In this document: piece by piece, positions 55,173 to 62,700 of the stretch
How positions within the stretch are numbered: position 1 is the first letter of the stretch
How the letters are laid out: each line of letters opens with the position of its first letter
Assembly: GCA_965247455.1 (NCBI GenBank)
Contig: CBDFHE010000018.1
Location: forward strand, 682,001 to 746,000
DNA: 64,000 nt
Origin: JACZYA01 sp965247455
Lineage (GTDB): Bacteria; Acidobacteriota; Terriglobia; Acidiferrales; 2-02-FULL-67-57
Direction: 5' to 3'
The notes under the pieces: model-generated
Told to the model about the DNA's origin: nothing
The model's input: only the letters and a program-made list of their open reading frames with translations
Database searches by the model: none
Position numbers and translations under genes: made by a program

Positions 55173-55505
55173 GTGGCAAAGATGAAGCTGGCGGAGTTCT
55201 GGCCGCGTTACGTGCTGGCGCATCAGAAGCCAGCCACGCGGTGGCTGCACCTGGTGGGGACGCTGAGTGGCCTGGGGCTGTGGGTCGCGGCGATCGTGCG
55301 GCTGGATTGGCGGCTGTTGGTCGCGGGCCTGGTGGTGGGCTACGGATGCGCCTGGATCGGGCACCTGTTCGTCGAGCACAACAAGCCCGCCACTTTCGGC
55401 CACCCCTTCCTGAGCTTTGCTTCCGACCACAAGATGATCTTCTACATGCTGACCGGGCGAATGTCCGCAGAAGTCGAGCGCGCCCGCGCCGCCAAGAATC
55501 GCTAG
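55173..55505 (+). CDS. DUF962/Mpo1-like membrane protein
   Basis: 110 aa, GTG start. KLAEFWPRYVLAHQKPATRW, LHLVGTL, then two hydrophobic segments and IGHLFVEHNKPATFGHPFLS, SFASDHKMIFYMLTG. The spaced histidines (HQ, HLVG, GHLFVEHNKPATF) match Mpo1-type Fe-dependent 2-hydroxy fatty acid dioxygenases, for which alpha-oxidation of fatty acids is known in yeast. The bacterial role is unproven. Confidence 0.85.
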   Translation: MAKMKLAEFWPRYVLAHQKPATRWLHLVGTLSGLGLWVAAIVRLDWRLLVAGLVVGYGCAWIGHLFVEHNKPATFGHPFLSFASDHKMIFYMLTGRMSAEVERARAAKNR

Positions 55506-55559
55506 CCGCCCCGCGCTGCCCAACTCTCTCCCGTCCCGGCCGATGGGCACAGGCTGGGT

Positions 55560-55677
55560 TCAGCGGTCAAAGTATTCCTTCAGCCACAACTTGAGCGTCA
55601 GGTCGTGCCTTTCTTCATTACTTATGCGAGATCGGAGCTCACGACGATAGCGTTCTTGGAGCACCACCGGACTTAAT
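55560..55677 (-). pseudogene. C-terminal gene fragment beside IS1380 copy 5
   Basis: Reading leftward from the IS edge: SPVVLQERYRRELRSRISNE, ERHDLTLKLWLKEYFDR, then stop at 55560. The composition is that of a real helical protein tail. The rest is missing on the other side of the IS. Family unknown. Confidence 0.45.
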
Positions 55678-57347
55678 CCGGGATTTCCGTTTTGCCTGCC
55701 CCTGATGGCACGTTTATACACCCGATCGCCGCCGATCGCACAAAAACTTCGATCGTCGCACAATCGCTCAGCTTCAAAGGCCTTCATCTGAGCCCGCGCC
55801 GACGTGCGACCGACTGGAACCCCTGCTTTTCGGGCATTTCTCAGACACCGCTCCACACGTGTGCCCCGTGTCATCGCCGGGCGGGCTTCGTTGCACTTCA
55901 GGCCGCGCGTCAGCCTGCCGGCACGGGTAGCGCCCAGATCCTCCGCAGCATGTCGCCGAACAGCCGCCGCGTGAGATGCCCTTCCGCCAGCAGAAGCCAG
56001 TAGTACCGCGCATGCTTCACCAGCCGGCCCCCAGTTTTCACCAGTCGCTGCTGGAGACTCGTGAGCGACCAGCGCTTGACCCGCAGCGGAAGGACCAGTC
56101 TGCGCCACAAGTTGCCCAGATTGTAGGCCAGGACGCTCAGTTGCAGGCGCACCTCGTTCGCCCGGAAACGATGGCACGACAGCCGCGTCCAGTGGGTGGC
56201 CTGCTTGCCTTCCTTGATCCATTGCTCCGCCGTACCGCGCTTGTTGTAAAACCGCACGACCGAGCGGCTCGGGAGGGCCATGTTGGTCACGATGAAGCCG
56301 ACGCGAGGGAACAGCTCACCTTGGTGGTGCTCCACCTTGGCGACGATCCGTCTGGGCGTGGTCCAGCTCTTGGCCTGATAGCGGAAACTCTGGTAGCGCA
56401 CCAAGGGCTTGCAGCTCGGCCGTCCCGGCGGACGAAAGAGGATGTCTTCGATTTCCAGCTCCAAGCTCTTGTTCGCCGGCATGCGAATGGCATAGTCCAC
56501 GTCGCGCTGCTCGAGCGCGTCGTAGATCTCGGGCTTCGCGAACGCGGCGTCTGCGCGGAACGCTACGCGCTTGCCCTCCACCTGCTGCCGGTCAATCTCC
56601 GGTACGAGCAGGTCGTCCCAGTCGTCGGCGCTATGCACGTTGCCTGGCCGCAGCGTGGCGGCGAGGCAGTCCCCATGCTCGGTGAACAGAAACAGCGGGT
56701 GGTAGCAGACGGACTCGAAGTGCCCGTTATAGGCGCTCCCTTCCTGCGCCCCATGCACCGGGCTCTCGCTCGAATCCATGTCGAGCACGATCCGGTCGGC
56801 GCGCGTCGCCATCTCGGCCTGTGCAAGCACCTCCCGGTTCACGGCCCTCAACCCGACGAGATTCTCCTCGTGGGTCAGCAGCTCTGTCTCGAACCAATGC
56901 AGCGTCGATGTCAGCGCCGCACCCCGGTCCCAGCGCTTTGGCGACCCGATGAGACGAAATGTTGGGTCTGCCGACACGCGCCCCGCGTCGTTGAGATCTT
57001 CGTAGCCCGCGAGGCGACTGTAGACCGACTGCCGCAGGAGATCCACCACGCTGAACTGGGTGTTCATCCCCTGTCGGGAATCGCTCAGGTGCTCGGCAAT
57101 GAGTGTCTCCAGCCCCAGACGTTCATCCAACTCGCGCACCAGAATGAGGCCAGCGTCAGAAGTGACGCGCGATCCCTGGAACGCGACTTTCAAGAAGCCG
57201 TTGAACGCGAACTGGAATGGCTCGTGTTGTAATTCACCCACCGGGTGTCACCCTCCGTAGTGTGGTTCCTTACGTCGGAGCCCCAAAACTCAAGGCGCAG
57301 CGACTGGTCCTGGCGATACGGTACCACAGCCAAATCGGAAATCCGGG
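55678..57347 (-). mobile_element. IS1380-family insertion sequence, copy 5
   Basis: 1670 bp, same ends. Flanks TTAAT (left) and ACTAG (right) do not match. It carries the same silent variant as copy 3. Confidence 0.95.
55910..57241 (-). CDS. IS1380-family transposase (copy 5)
   Basis: 443 aa, protein identical to copies 1 and 3. Full length. Confidence 0.95.
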   Translation of the reverse strand: MGELQHEPFQFAFNGFLKVAFQGSRVTSDAGLILVRELDERLGLETLIAEHLSDSRQGMNTQFSVVDLLRQSVYSRLAGYEDLNDAGRVSADPTFRLIGSPKRWDRGAALTSTLHWFETELLTHEENLVGLRAVNREVLAQAEMATRADRIVLDMDSSESPVHGAQEGSAYNGHFESVCYHPLFLFTEHGDCLAATLRPGNVHSADDWDDLLVPEIDRQQVEGKRVAFRADAAFAKPEIYDALEQRDVDYAIRMPANKSLELEIEDILFRPPGRPSCKPLVRYQSFRYQAKSWTTPRRIVAKVEHHQGELFPRVGFIVTNMALPSRSVVRFYNKRGTAEQWIKEGKQATHWTRLSCHRFRANEVRLQLSVLAYNLGNLWRRLVLPLRVKRWSLTSLQQRLVKTGGRLVKHARYYWLLLAEGHLTRRLFGDMLRRIWALPVPAG

Positions 57348-57368
57348 ACTAGGTACAGGGAGCCGTTC

Positions 57369-57764
57369 ATGGCGGGGGTGAGGCGGTTTGAAGAGTTGCG
57401 GATGTGGCAGGCCAGCCGCCGGCTTGCCAACCTGATTTACCAACTGACGGGGCAAGCTACTTTTCGGGATGGGTTGCTGCGGAACCAAATGCGGCGGGCA
57501 GCGGTATCGGTGATGTCGAACATTATGGAGGACGAAACTTATCTGATGGCGCTGGGCAACTACCGTCCGCTGGAAGACGCCATGCGCATCGCCAGCCGCG
57601 AGCTGATCCGGTGGATGGTGGAGGACTACGGGCTGTCAGCGCTGGACGCCTACGAGTTGCTGAGCGTGGCGATGGAGTCGAACGTGAGCCAGTTGGTGGA
57701 CCCGAACTACTCGGTGCTGGTGAAGATTCGGAAGGAGTACCTGCCGGCGAAAAAGAACCAGTAA
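57369..57764 (+). CDS. Chimeric protein: S23-type four-helix N-terminus fused to acetamidase C-terminus
   Basis: 131 aa. Residues 1-56 (RFEELRMWQASRRLANLIYQ, LLRNQMRRAAVSVMSNIMED) are the first half of a four-helix-bundle protein of the S23 / rRNA-intervening-sequence family. From ETYLMALGNYRPLEDAMRIA onward (ELIRWMVEDYGLSALDAYEL, AMESNVSQLVDPNYSVLVKI) the sequence is the C-terminal end of an acetamidase/formamidase. The join near 57535 is in frame with no stop. Neither half is complete, so a deletion joined two unrelated genes; a stable or functional product is doubtful. Confidence 0.75.
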   Translation: MAGVRRFEELRMWQASRRLANLIYQLTGQATFRDGLLRNQMRRAAVSVMSNIMEDETYLMALGNYRPLEDAMRIASRELIRWMVEDYGLSALDAYELLSVAMESNVSQLVDPNYSVLVKIRKEYLPAKKNQ

Positions 57765-57805
57765 CCTAGCTATATTAAAGTATGGTAGCTGAACCTCGGG
57801 GGGCT

Positions 57806-57963
57806 AGTGGGTTCGTTTGACGATGTTGCCCTTGCCGCTGAGCCCGGCGGCCTGCCTGCGGTAGGCAGGCACCCGCCGCCGGGTGGAAAAAGGGCGCAAA
57901 CGCCCCGTGGCAGGTGCCACGGGGCTCGGCGTGAGCTTCCCGTTTTCAAGAAGACCCGCCACT
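57806..57963. repeat. Dispersed repeat R, copy c
   Basis: Tips AGTGGG and CCGCCACT. Contains GCCTGCCTGC-GG-TAGGCAGGC and CCCCGTGGCA-GG-TGCCACGGGG without insertions, so it serves as the empty-site reference for copies a and b. It abuts the 16-bp duplication of the next element. Confidence 0.85.
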
Positions 57964-57976
57964 AAACCGGGTGGGG

Positions 57977-59361
57977 TGTCAACGCAAAGTAGAAATGTCC
58001 GGTTTTTTGCCAGATAGAAATGTCCTCCTCCAAGGGTGATCGGGAGGGGGAATGTACTTTCGTTTGCCTTTCCTTGGGCCCGCAAGCCCCGTAGGCCGTA
58101 GGCCGAAGGGGGTTGCGGGCGCGGGCGGCGGGCTCGGGCAGGGCCGCAGGCTGAGATAAGAGCCGCGGAAGCGGACCCAGCGGCTGCCGTCGAGCCGCCG
58201 TTCGACCTCCACCCGCGCCCCCCGCAACCCCGCTCGCACCTGGGCGCGCGGGATCGCCCAGCGCTGGCCCTGCCAGCGCACGGTGTAGTCGCCTGCCACC
58301 CGGCGCGGTTCGCGCACGCTCAGGATTGACTCCAGCCGCTGGGTGCCTCCCAGCGGGCGGTGGGCATCGTGCGGCTGGCGCGGAGCGACGGTGAAGCGCT
58401 GCTCCCAGAAAGGCAGGAAGACTGCTGCCAGGAAGCGGTTGGCCTGCTCCACCGTGTGCACCCCGGCCAGGCGCATCTCCTTGACCAGGCGGTCCTGCAA
58501 GGTGCCGAATAGTCTCTCGATGCGCCCCTTGGCCTGGGGGCTGTGGGCGGGAATCCACTCGATCCCCAACTCCTGCAGGGCCCGCCCGATCTGGGTGCGG
58601 GCCGGCTGACCGCCGAGCTGCTCGTCGAGCCGGGCCGAGCGGGTGGTGCGGAACAGGCTGCTTTTGTCGGTATAGAGTGCCCGCGGCCGTCCCCAGCGCC
58701 GGAGCCAGCCTGCCAGGGTGCGCAGGTTTTCCTCGGTCGAGTCCTGGGCGGCGAAGCGGCCCCAGACCCGGCTGGTAGCGTCGTCGATCAGCGCGATCAA
58801 CTGCACGGGAGGTCCGCGCCGCTCCAACCAGCGATAGGGCGAGCTGTCCATCATCACCAACTCGCCGAAGGCGGCCCGCCGCTCTCGCCAGACGTGCACC
58901 GCCGGCCTCCGCTGCCGGCGCGACCGCCACAGCCCGGCGGCGGTCATCCACTGCCGCAGCGTCTCCCGGCTGACCTGCCACCCATCTCGCGCCAGGTGCT
59001 CGCTGGCCAGCGTGGGCCCAAAGTCGGCGTAGCGCCGCCGCACCTGGGCCAGGATGCGCCCCTGGAGGGCCGCTGGAATCTTCCGGTTCGAGGGCCGCCC
59101 CCGCAGCCGATGCACTACGCCCCTGTCCCCCTCCGCCCGCACCCGTCTCAGCAGACGCCGCAGGTGGCGTACGCTCACCTGCACCCGCCGGCCCGCTTCC
59201 ACCTGGGTCAGATAGCCCTGCTCGACTTGGTGGAGTACCTTCAACCGATCCTGCTCCCGTTGGCTCAATTCGATTCGCTCCTCTCTCATCGTCCCTCCTG
59301 GCCCTGATGAAAGAGGACATTCCTACTTTGCGCAAATAGGACATTCTCACTTTGCAGCTAC
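57977..59361 (-). mobile_element. IS1202/ISNCY-like insertion sequence with 16-bp target duplication
   Basis: 1385 bp. The direct repeat ACTAAACCGGGTGGGG lies at 57961-57976 and 59362-59377. The ends are imperfect inverted repeats around GCAAAGTAGAAATGTCC (left) and the inverse of GCAAAGTGAGAATGTCC (right), each followed by a second AATGTCC unit about 25 bp further in. Long duplications are a known feature of IS1202-type elements. Confidence 0.9.
57979..59289 (-). CDS. ISNCY-type transposase (rve integrase core)
   Basis: 436 aa. The N-terminal HTH is LSQREQDRLKVLHQVEQGYL, TQVEAGRRVQVSVRHLRRLL. The DDE core: VMMDSSPYRWLERRGPPVQL (first Asp), RALYTDKSSLFRTT (second Asp), IPAHSPQAKGRIERLFGTLQ (Glu), the typical ISNCY order. 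The C-terminal beta domain has GDYTVRWQGQRWAIP. Its stop codon lies inside the terminal inverted repeat. Full length, so probably active. Confidence 0.93.
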   Translation of the reverse strand: MREERIELSQREQDRLKVLHQVEQGYLTQVEAGRRVQVSVRHLRRLLRRVRAEGDRGVVHRLRGRPSNRKIPAALQGRILAQVRRRYADFGPTLASEHLARDGWQVSRETLRQWMTAAGLWRSRRQRRPAVHVWRERRAAFGELVMMDSSPYRWLERRGPPVQLIALIDDATSRVWGRFAAQDSTEENLRTLAGWLRRWGRPRALYTDKSSLFRTTRSARLDEQLGGQPARTQIGRALQELGIEWIPAHSPQAKGRIERLFGTLQDRLVKEMRLAGVHTVEQANRFLAAVFLPFWEQRFTVAPRQPHDAHRPLGGTQRLESILSVREPRRVAGDYTVRWQGQRWAIPRAQVRAGLRGARVEVERRLDGSRWVRFRGSYLSLRPCPSPPPAPATPFGLRPTGLAGPRKGKRKYIPPPDHPWRRTFLSGKKPDISTLR

Positions 59362-59452
59362 ACTAAACCGGGTGGGGTTGACGGTTTGCGGGGGCGCGAC
59401 TAAAATGCATGGTTTCGCTGTTGCACGTTATCCTCCTCTGGGGAAGTTGACG

Positions 59453-59806
59453 ATGGACAAGAAGCGCCTCGAGCACTACAAGAAGAAGCTCGACGCCAAG
59501 CGCGAAGAGTTGGAGCGCCTGGTGGCTGCGACCGAAGAGGAAGGCCGAAGCGCCGACAACGACGGCACGGTGGACATCGGCGACAAGGCCGCCAACTCCT
59601 ATACCAAGGAGTTCCTCTTCAGCCAGTCGAACAACGAGCGCCACATGCTGGAACTGGTGGACGAAGCGCTGGGGCGCATCAAGACCGGAGGCTACGGGCT
59701 GTGCGTGGCCTGCCAGGAAGAGGTGCAGCAGAAACGTCTGGAAGCGGTGCCGTGGACGCGACACTGCATCGCCTGCCAGGAAAAACAGGAACAGGAATCG
59801 GTTTAG
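59453..59806 (+). CDS. DksA/TraR-type zinc-finger protein
   Basis: 117 aa. An N-terminal coiled coil MDKKRLEHYKKKLDAKREEL then GTVDIGDKAANSYTKEFLFS, and a C-terminal zinc finger YGLCVACQEEVQQKRLEAVP with RHCIACQEK (two CxxC pairs). DksA-like proteins act in the RNA-polymerase secondary channel with ppGpp; the acidic tip (D-x-x-D-A) is only partly matched (VDIGDKAAN), so the effect on transcription may differ. ATG 59453 begins the conserved helix. Confidence 0.88.
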   Translation: MDKKRLEHYKKKLDAKREELERLVAATEEEGRSADNDGTVDIGDKAANSYTKEFLFSQSNNERHMLELVDEALGRIKTGGYGLCVACQEEVQQKRLEAVPWTRHCIACQEKQEQESV

Positions 59807-59890
59807 TCCCTTTCAGGGAGGACGGCTTTCTCCCGCGACTCTGACCCAAGTGGGACCACCGCTTATCTTCCCCCCACATTTTCGTCCGCC

Positions 59891-60628
59891 GTGCGCTCGA
59901 CGCTGGCGAGCCTGGCGACGGTACTGTTCGCGGCCCGCTGCCGGCTGTGCGAGCAGTTGCTGACTTCGTTCTCGCGGGTTCCGGTGTGCGAGTCCTGCCT
60001 GGGGCGGGTGCGACCGCTGGAACTGCTTTCGGCCTGCGACCGCTGCGAGGAGCCGCTTTCGCTGGCGGCGCAGTCGCCCGACAGAGAGGCGCTGTGCGGC
60101 CGCTGCCGCGCGGGAGAGACCGAGTTCGACCGGCTGCGCGCGTTCGGGGCCTATGAGGGAGAACTGCGGAACCTGATCGTGCTGCTGAAATACAACGGCG
60201 TGCGACCGCTGGCGCGGCCCCTGGGCGGGTGGCTGATGCTGGTGGTGCAGCAGCACCCGGAGTTGGCGGCGGTGGATGCGCTGGTGCCGGTGCCGCTGCA
60301 TGGCCGACGGCGGCGCGCGCGCGGCTCGAACCAAGCGGAACTGCTGGCGCGGGAGCTGGGCCGATGGGCGAAGCTGCCGGTGGAGACGCGCTGGCTAAAG
60401 CGCGTAAAAGACACACCTTCACAGACGGGGCTGACCCCGGCGCAGCGGGTGGAGAACGTGCGGGGAGCGTTCGCCACCAAGAACAAACTTGACAGAAAGC
60501 GCATCCTATTAATAGACGATGTGTGTACCACTGGAGCGACGCTGAATGCCTGCGCGCGGGTTCTGAAGCGGGCCGGAGCGGAGACGGTGCAGGCGGTGAC
60601 GGCGGCGCGGGTGGTGCAGGAGATTTAG
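59891..60628 (+). CDS. comF: ComF-family phosphoribosyltransferase-like protein
   Basis: 245 aa, GTG start. The N-terminal double zinc ribbon has CRLCEQLL, CESCLGRV, CDRCEEPL and CGRCRAGE. The PRTase part has ALVPVPLHGRRRRARGSNQA, SQTGLTPAQRVENVRGAF and the PRPP loop RILLIDDVCTTGATLNACA. In competent bacteria ComF proteins aid DNA uptake; elsewhere the role is unclear. It is followed after 3 nt by an HNH gene. Confidence 0.93.
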   Translation: MRSTLASLATVLFAARCRLCEQLLTSFSRVPVCESCLGRVRPLELLSACDRCEEPLSLAAQSPDREALCGRCRAGETEFDRLRAFGAYEGELRNLIVLLKYNGVRPLARPLGGWLMLVVQQHPELAAVDALVPVPLHGRRRRARGSNQAELLARELGRWAKLPVETRWLKRVKDTPSQTGLTPAQRVENVRGAFATKNKLDRKRILLIDDVCTTGATLNACARVLKRAGAETVQAVTAARVVQEI

Positions 60629-60631
60629 GAG

Positions 60632-61153
60632 ATGGGAGCGCTGCTGCATACGCCGGTGCTGGTGTTGAACGCGACCTATGAGCCCATCCACGTGACCGGG
60701 GCCAAGCGCGCGATTGTGCTGGTGCTGAAGGGAGTGGCGCGCGCGGAGGAAACCAACCACGCGGTGGTGCACTCGGCCTATCTGGCGTTGCCGGTGCCGT
60801 CGGTGATCCGGCTGGTGGAGTACCGGCGGGTGCCGCTGCAGACGCGGGCGCTCTCGCGCAAGAACATCCTGCTGCGCGACAGAAATACTTGCCAGTTCTG
60901 CGGGCAGGTCTTTGCCGCGGGCGAGCTGACCCTAGACCACGTGGTGCCGCGCTCGCGCGGGGGCCATACCTCCTGGGAGAACCTGGTGGCCTGCTGCCAC
61001 CGCTGCAACAACATCAAGGGCGACCGCACGCCGGAAGAGGTGGGGCTGAAGTTGGTCCGCAAGCCGCGGTCGTACAACCTGAACACCAACCGCCACCTGA
61101 TGCGGCTGCTGGGACGCGCGGAAGAAAAGTGGCGGAAGTATCTGTTTTACTGA
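60632..61153 (+). CDS. HNH endonuclease family protein
   Basis: 173 aa. An N-terminal domain VLVLNATYEPIHVTGAKRAI, VLVLKGVARAEE precedes the HNH: RDRNTCQFCGQVFAAGELTL, LDHVVPRSRGGHTSWENLVA, CCHRCNNIKGDRTPEE, with two CxxC pairs and the catalytic His. This is the widely conserved chromosomal HNH type found near ComF in many bacteria. The function is unknown. ATG 60632. Confidence 0.92.
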   Translation: MGALLHTPVLVLNATYEPIHVTGAKRAIVLVLKGVARAEETNHAVVHSAYLALPVPSVIRLVEYRRVPLQTRALSRKNILLRDRNTCQFCGQVFAAGELTLDHVVPRSRGGHTSWENLVACCHRCNNIKGDRTPEEVGLKLVRKPRSYNLNTNRHLMRLLGRAEEKWRKYLFY

Positions 61154-61198
61154 ACTCGCCTTCGCCCGCCCCAAATAGTCTTTGAGGGGGAAAGCAGG

Positions 61199-61204
61199 TA
61201 TAAT
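61199..61204 (+). promoter_or_regulatory. -10 element of tRNA-Ser
   Basis: TATAAT, 40 nt upstream of the tRNA. No good -35 at the right distance; TTTGAG at 61181 is too close. Confidence 0.4.
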
Positions 61205-61244
61205 GTCGTGGTCAGCAGGGCGACTAAGTTTCCTGCTCACCCGC

Positions 61245-61338
61245 GGAGGGGTGCCGGAGCGGTCGAACGGGGCTGCCTGCTAAGCAGTTGCACTGGCTAA
61301 AACCGGTGCCGCGGGTTCGAATCCCGCCCCCTCCGCCA
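61245..61338 (+). tRNA. tRNA-Ser (GCT)
   Basis: Acceptor GGAGGGG pairs with CCCCTCC; anticodon loop CTGCTAA with anticodon GCT; long variable arm TGCACTGG-CTAAAA-CCGGTGC; T-arm GCGGG-TTCGAAT-CCCGC; G and encoded CCA. Partial copies of its 3' part follow at 61590-61647 and 61920-62019. Confidence 0.97.
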
Positions 61339-61346
61339 GCTTCATG

Positions 61347-61607
61347 ATGCCTGCGTTTGTCTACGTCCTTCGCAGTGAACGAACCGGGAAGCGGTACGTG
61401 GGTTCGACGAAGAATCTCCCAAACCGGACCAACCAACACAACCGTGGGAAGGTTCGTGCCACAAGGGGCGGTCGCCCTTGGAGAGTTGTGCACACTGAGA
61501 CATTCGAAACCAATCAGGAAGCGCGCCGTAGGGAAATTTCCCTAAAGAGCGGCAAAGGTCGAGCGGAGCTAGATCGGATATTGAAGGGAGCGGGTTCTGC
61601 GCCCTAG
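61347..61607 (+). CDS. Small GIY-YIG nuclease, unit 1 of tRNA-Ser tandem
   Basis: 86 aa, almost only the GIY-YIG domain: FVYVLRSERTGKRYVGSTKN (GIY and YIG equivalents), NRTNQHNRG (Arg), PWRVVHTETFETNQEARRRE (Glu), KSGKGRAELDRIL. It begins 8 nt after the CCA of tRNA-Ser; the ATG at 61347 aligns with the start of unit 2. No ribosome-binding site. Its last codons (GSAP-stop) are made from the first palindrome of the tRNA remnant that follows. It resembles UPF0213/YhbQ-type proteins. Confidence 0.85.
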   Translation: MPAFVYVLRSERTGKRYVGSTKNLPNRTNQHNRGKVRATRGGRPWRVVHTETFETNQEARRREISLKSGKGRAELDRILKGAGSAP

Positions 61608-61647
61608 GCGCACCCGCCTCGGGCGGGGAATCCCGCCCCCTCCGCCA
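61590..61647 (+). repeat. Partial tRNA-Ser copy 1 with 30-bp insertion in the T-loop
   Basis: GCGGGTTC, then 30 bp (61598-61627) made of two palindromes TGCGCC-CTA-GGCGCA and CCCGCC-TCG-GGCGGG, then GAATCCCGCCCCCTCCGCCA. The outer parts equal the T-arm, acceptor and CCA of tRNA-Ser. Confidence 0.9.
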
Positions 61648-61655
61648 GTTTTGTC

Positions 61656-61913
61656 ATGCCGGCTTTTGTTTACATCCTCCGCAACCTGAGTTCTGGCCGC
61701 CACTACATCGGCTCTACTACCGACCTCAGACGGCGCTTAGCCGACCACCAACGCGGGAACACTCCCAGCACGCGCAAGCGCGGCCCGTGGCGATTGGCGT
61801 ACTCTGAGGAATTGCCGGATCTGAAGGCGGCGCGAAAACGCGAGCGCGAGATCAAGAGCTACAAAGGGGGTGTGCAGTTCAAAGCTTTGCTGAGGAAGGG
61901 CTACTCCCGCTGA
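61656..61913 (+). CDS. Small GIY-YIG nuclease, unit 2 of tRNA-Ser tandem
   Basis: 85 aa: MPAFVYILRNLSSGRHYIGS, TTDLRRRLADHQRGNTPSTR, GPWRLAYSEELPDLKAARKR, EREIKSYKGGVQFKALLRKG. All core residues of the domain are present (GIY/YIG, Arg in RRRL, Glu in the last helix). Only moderately similar to unit 1, so the two arrived separately or diverged. It starts 9 nt after the CCA of partial copy 1 and ends just before partial copy 2. Confidence 0.88.
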   Translation: MPAFVYILRNLSSGRHYIGSTTDLRRRLADHQRGNTPSTRKRGPWRLAYSEELPDLKAARKREREIKSYKGGVQFKALLRKGYSR

Positions 61914-61919
61914 GCGGGA

Positions 61920-62019
61920 TTGCACTGGCTAAAACCGGTGCCGCGGCCTGCCTGCCGCAGGCAGGGTTCTGCGCCCTAGGCGCACCCGCCTCGGGCGGGG
62001 AGTCCCGCCCCCTCCGCCA
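61920..62019 (+). repeat. Partial tRNA-Ser copy 2 with two palindrome insertions
   Basis: TTGCACTGGCTAAAACCGGT onward equals the variable arm of tRNA-Ser. A 19-bp palindrome (61946-61964) sits before GGTTC and the same 30-bp insertion (61970-61999) sits in the T-loop; it ends with the acceptor strand and CCA. Confidence 0.9.
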
Positions 62020-62055
62020 GTTTTTTCATCGCTGAACCCGGATTGCTCCCGCCCA

Positions 62056-62168
62056 CCCGCCTGCGAGGCGTCGGAGCGATGCCCTTCGGCAAGCTCAGGA
62101 CAAGCCTGCCGGCGGAACCCGCCAAGGTGGACCCTCGAGTTTCGGCGGGGTTAAAACCCCGCCCTACC
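62056..62168. repeat. Dispersed repeat S, copy 1 (113 bp, with 23-bp insertion)
   Basis: Matches 62811-62900 almost base for base (CCCGCCTGCGAGGCGTCGGA ... hairpin GCGGGG-TTAAAA-CCCCGC ... CCTACC) but has 23 extra bp at 62083-62105. Non-coding. Confidence 0.85.
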
Positions 62169-62223
62169 AGCCTGCCAGTCCGTTTCGACTGCGCGGCGAA
62201 AAGCCGTGGCCTGATTGAGGAGG

Positions 62224-62700
62224 CTATTTCCTTCCCAGCTGGTCCAGGGCGCGGCGGACGGTGCGGGCGAGGACTTCGGTGGTGCCGGTGCCTTGGTAGT
62301 GCAGGAAGTAGATGGGGGGCTGCTCGCCGGCCATGTGGTTGTGCAGGGCGGAGACGCGGATGCCGCCGGCGCGGAGGGCATCGATGACGGGGTTGATTTC
62401 AGAGGCGAGCATGACGGTATCGCCCATGACCAGCACCTTTCCGTCCGGCCAGCGGGTGAAGGCCGCCCAAGAGGCCAGGCCCATGCCGACGGGCAGTTGC
62501 GCGCCATCGAGCAGCACGCGCAGGTCGGTGCGGGGAAAGGTAACTTTGAAGACTGCGTCAGCCGATAGAGTACCCTTCTTGCCCAGAATCTCAGCAACGC
62601 GCTCCCATTGCGGGTGAGCCTTTTCGGTTGCCGGTAGTGCGGTGAGCGCACCCAGAGAGAAGACCACTAGAACAAAAATCGGAAATCGAAGCCGCGTCAT
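62224..62700 (-). CDS. Exported DUF1259-family protein
   Basis: 158 aa with a signal peptide (RFPIFVLVVFSLGALTALPA). VFKVTFPRTDLRVLLDGAQL, GMGLASWAAFTRWPDGKVLV, MGDTVMLASEINPVIDALRA, GIRVSALHNHMAGEQPPIYF, LHYQGTGTTEVLARTVRRAL match the DUF1259 (LpqO-like) family, with the conserved W-A-A-F, G-D and H-N-H. The role is unknown; the HNH and ExN pattern suggests metal or ligand binding. ATG at 62700 with AAGGAG upstream is better than the first Met. Confidence 0.85.
   Translation of the reverse strand: MTRLRFPIFVLVVFSLGALTALPATEKAHPQWERVAEILGKKGTLSADAVFKVTFPRTDLRVLLDGAQLPVGMGLASWAAFTRWPDGKVLVMGDTVMLASEINPVIDALRAGGIRVSALHNHMAGEQPPIYFLHYQGTGTTEVLARTVRRALDQLGRK

Noticed and set aside
57977..59361. 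Possible prophage or integron integrase
   Set aside because: The rve core with HSPQAKGRIERLFG, terminal repeats and 16-bp duplication fit an insertion sequence, not a tyrosine recombinase.
61224..61493. ORF on the minus strand across tRNA-Ser
   Set aside because: Same reason; it covers the tRNA and has no support.
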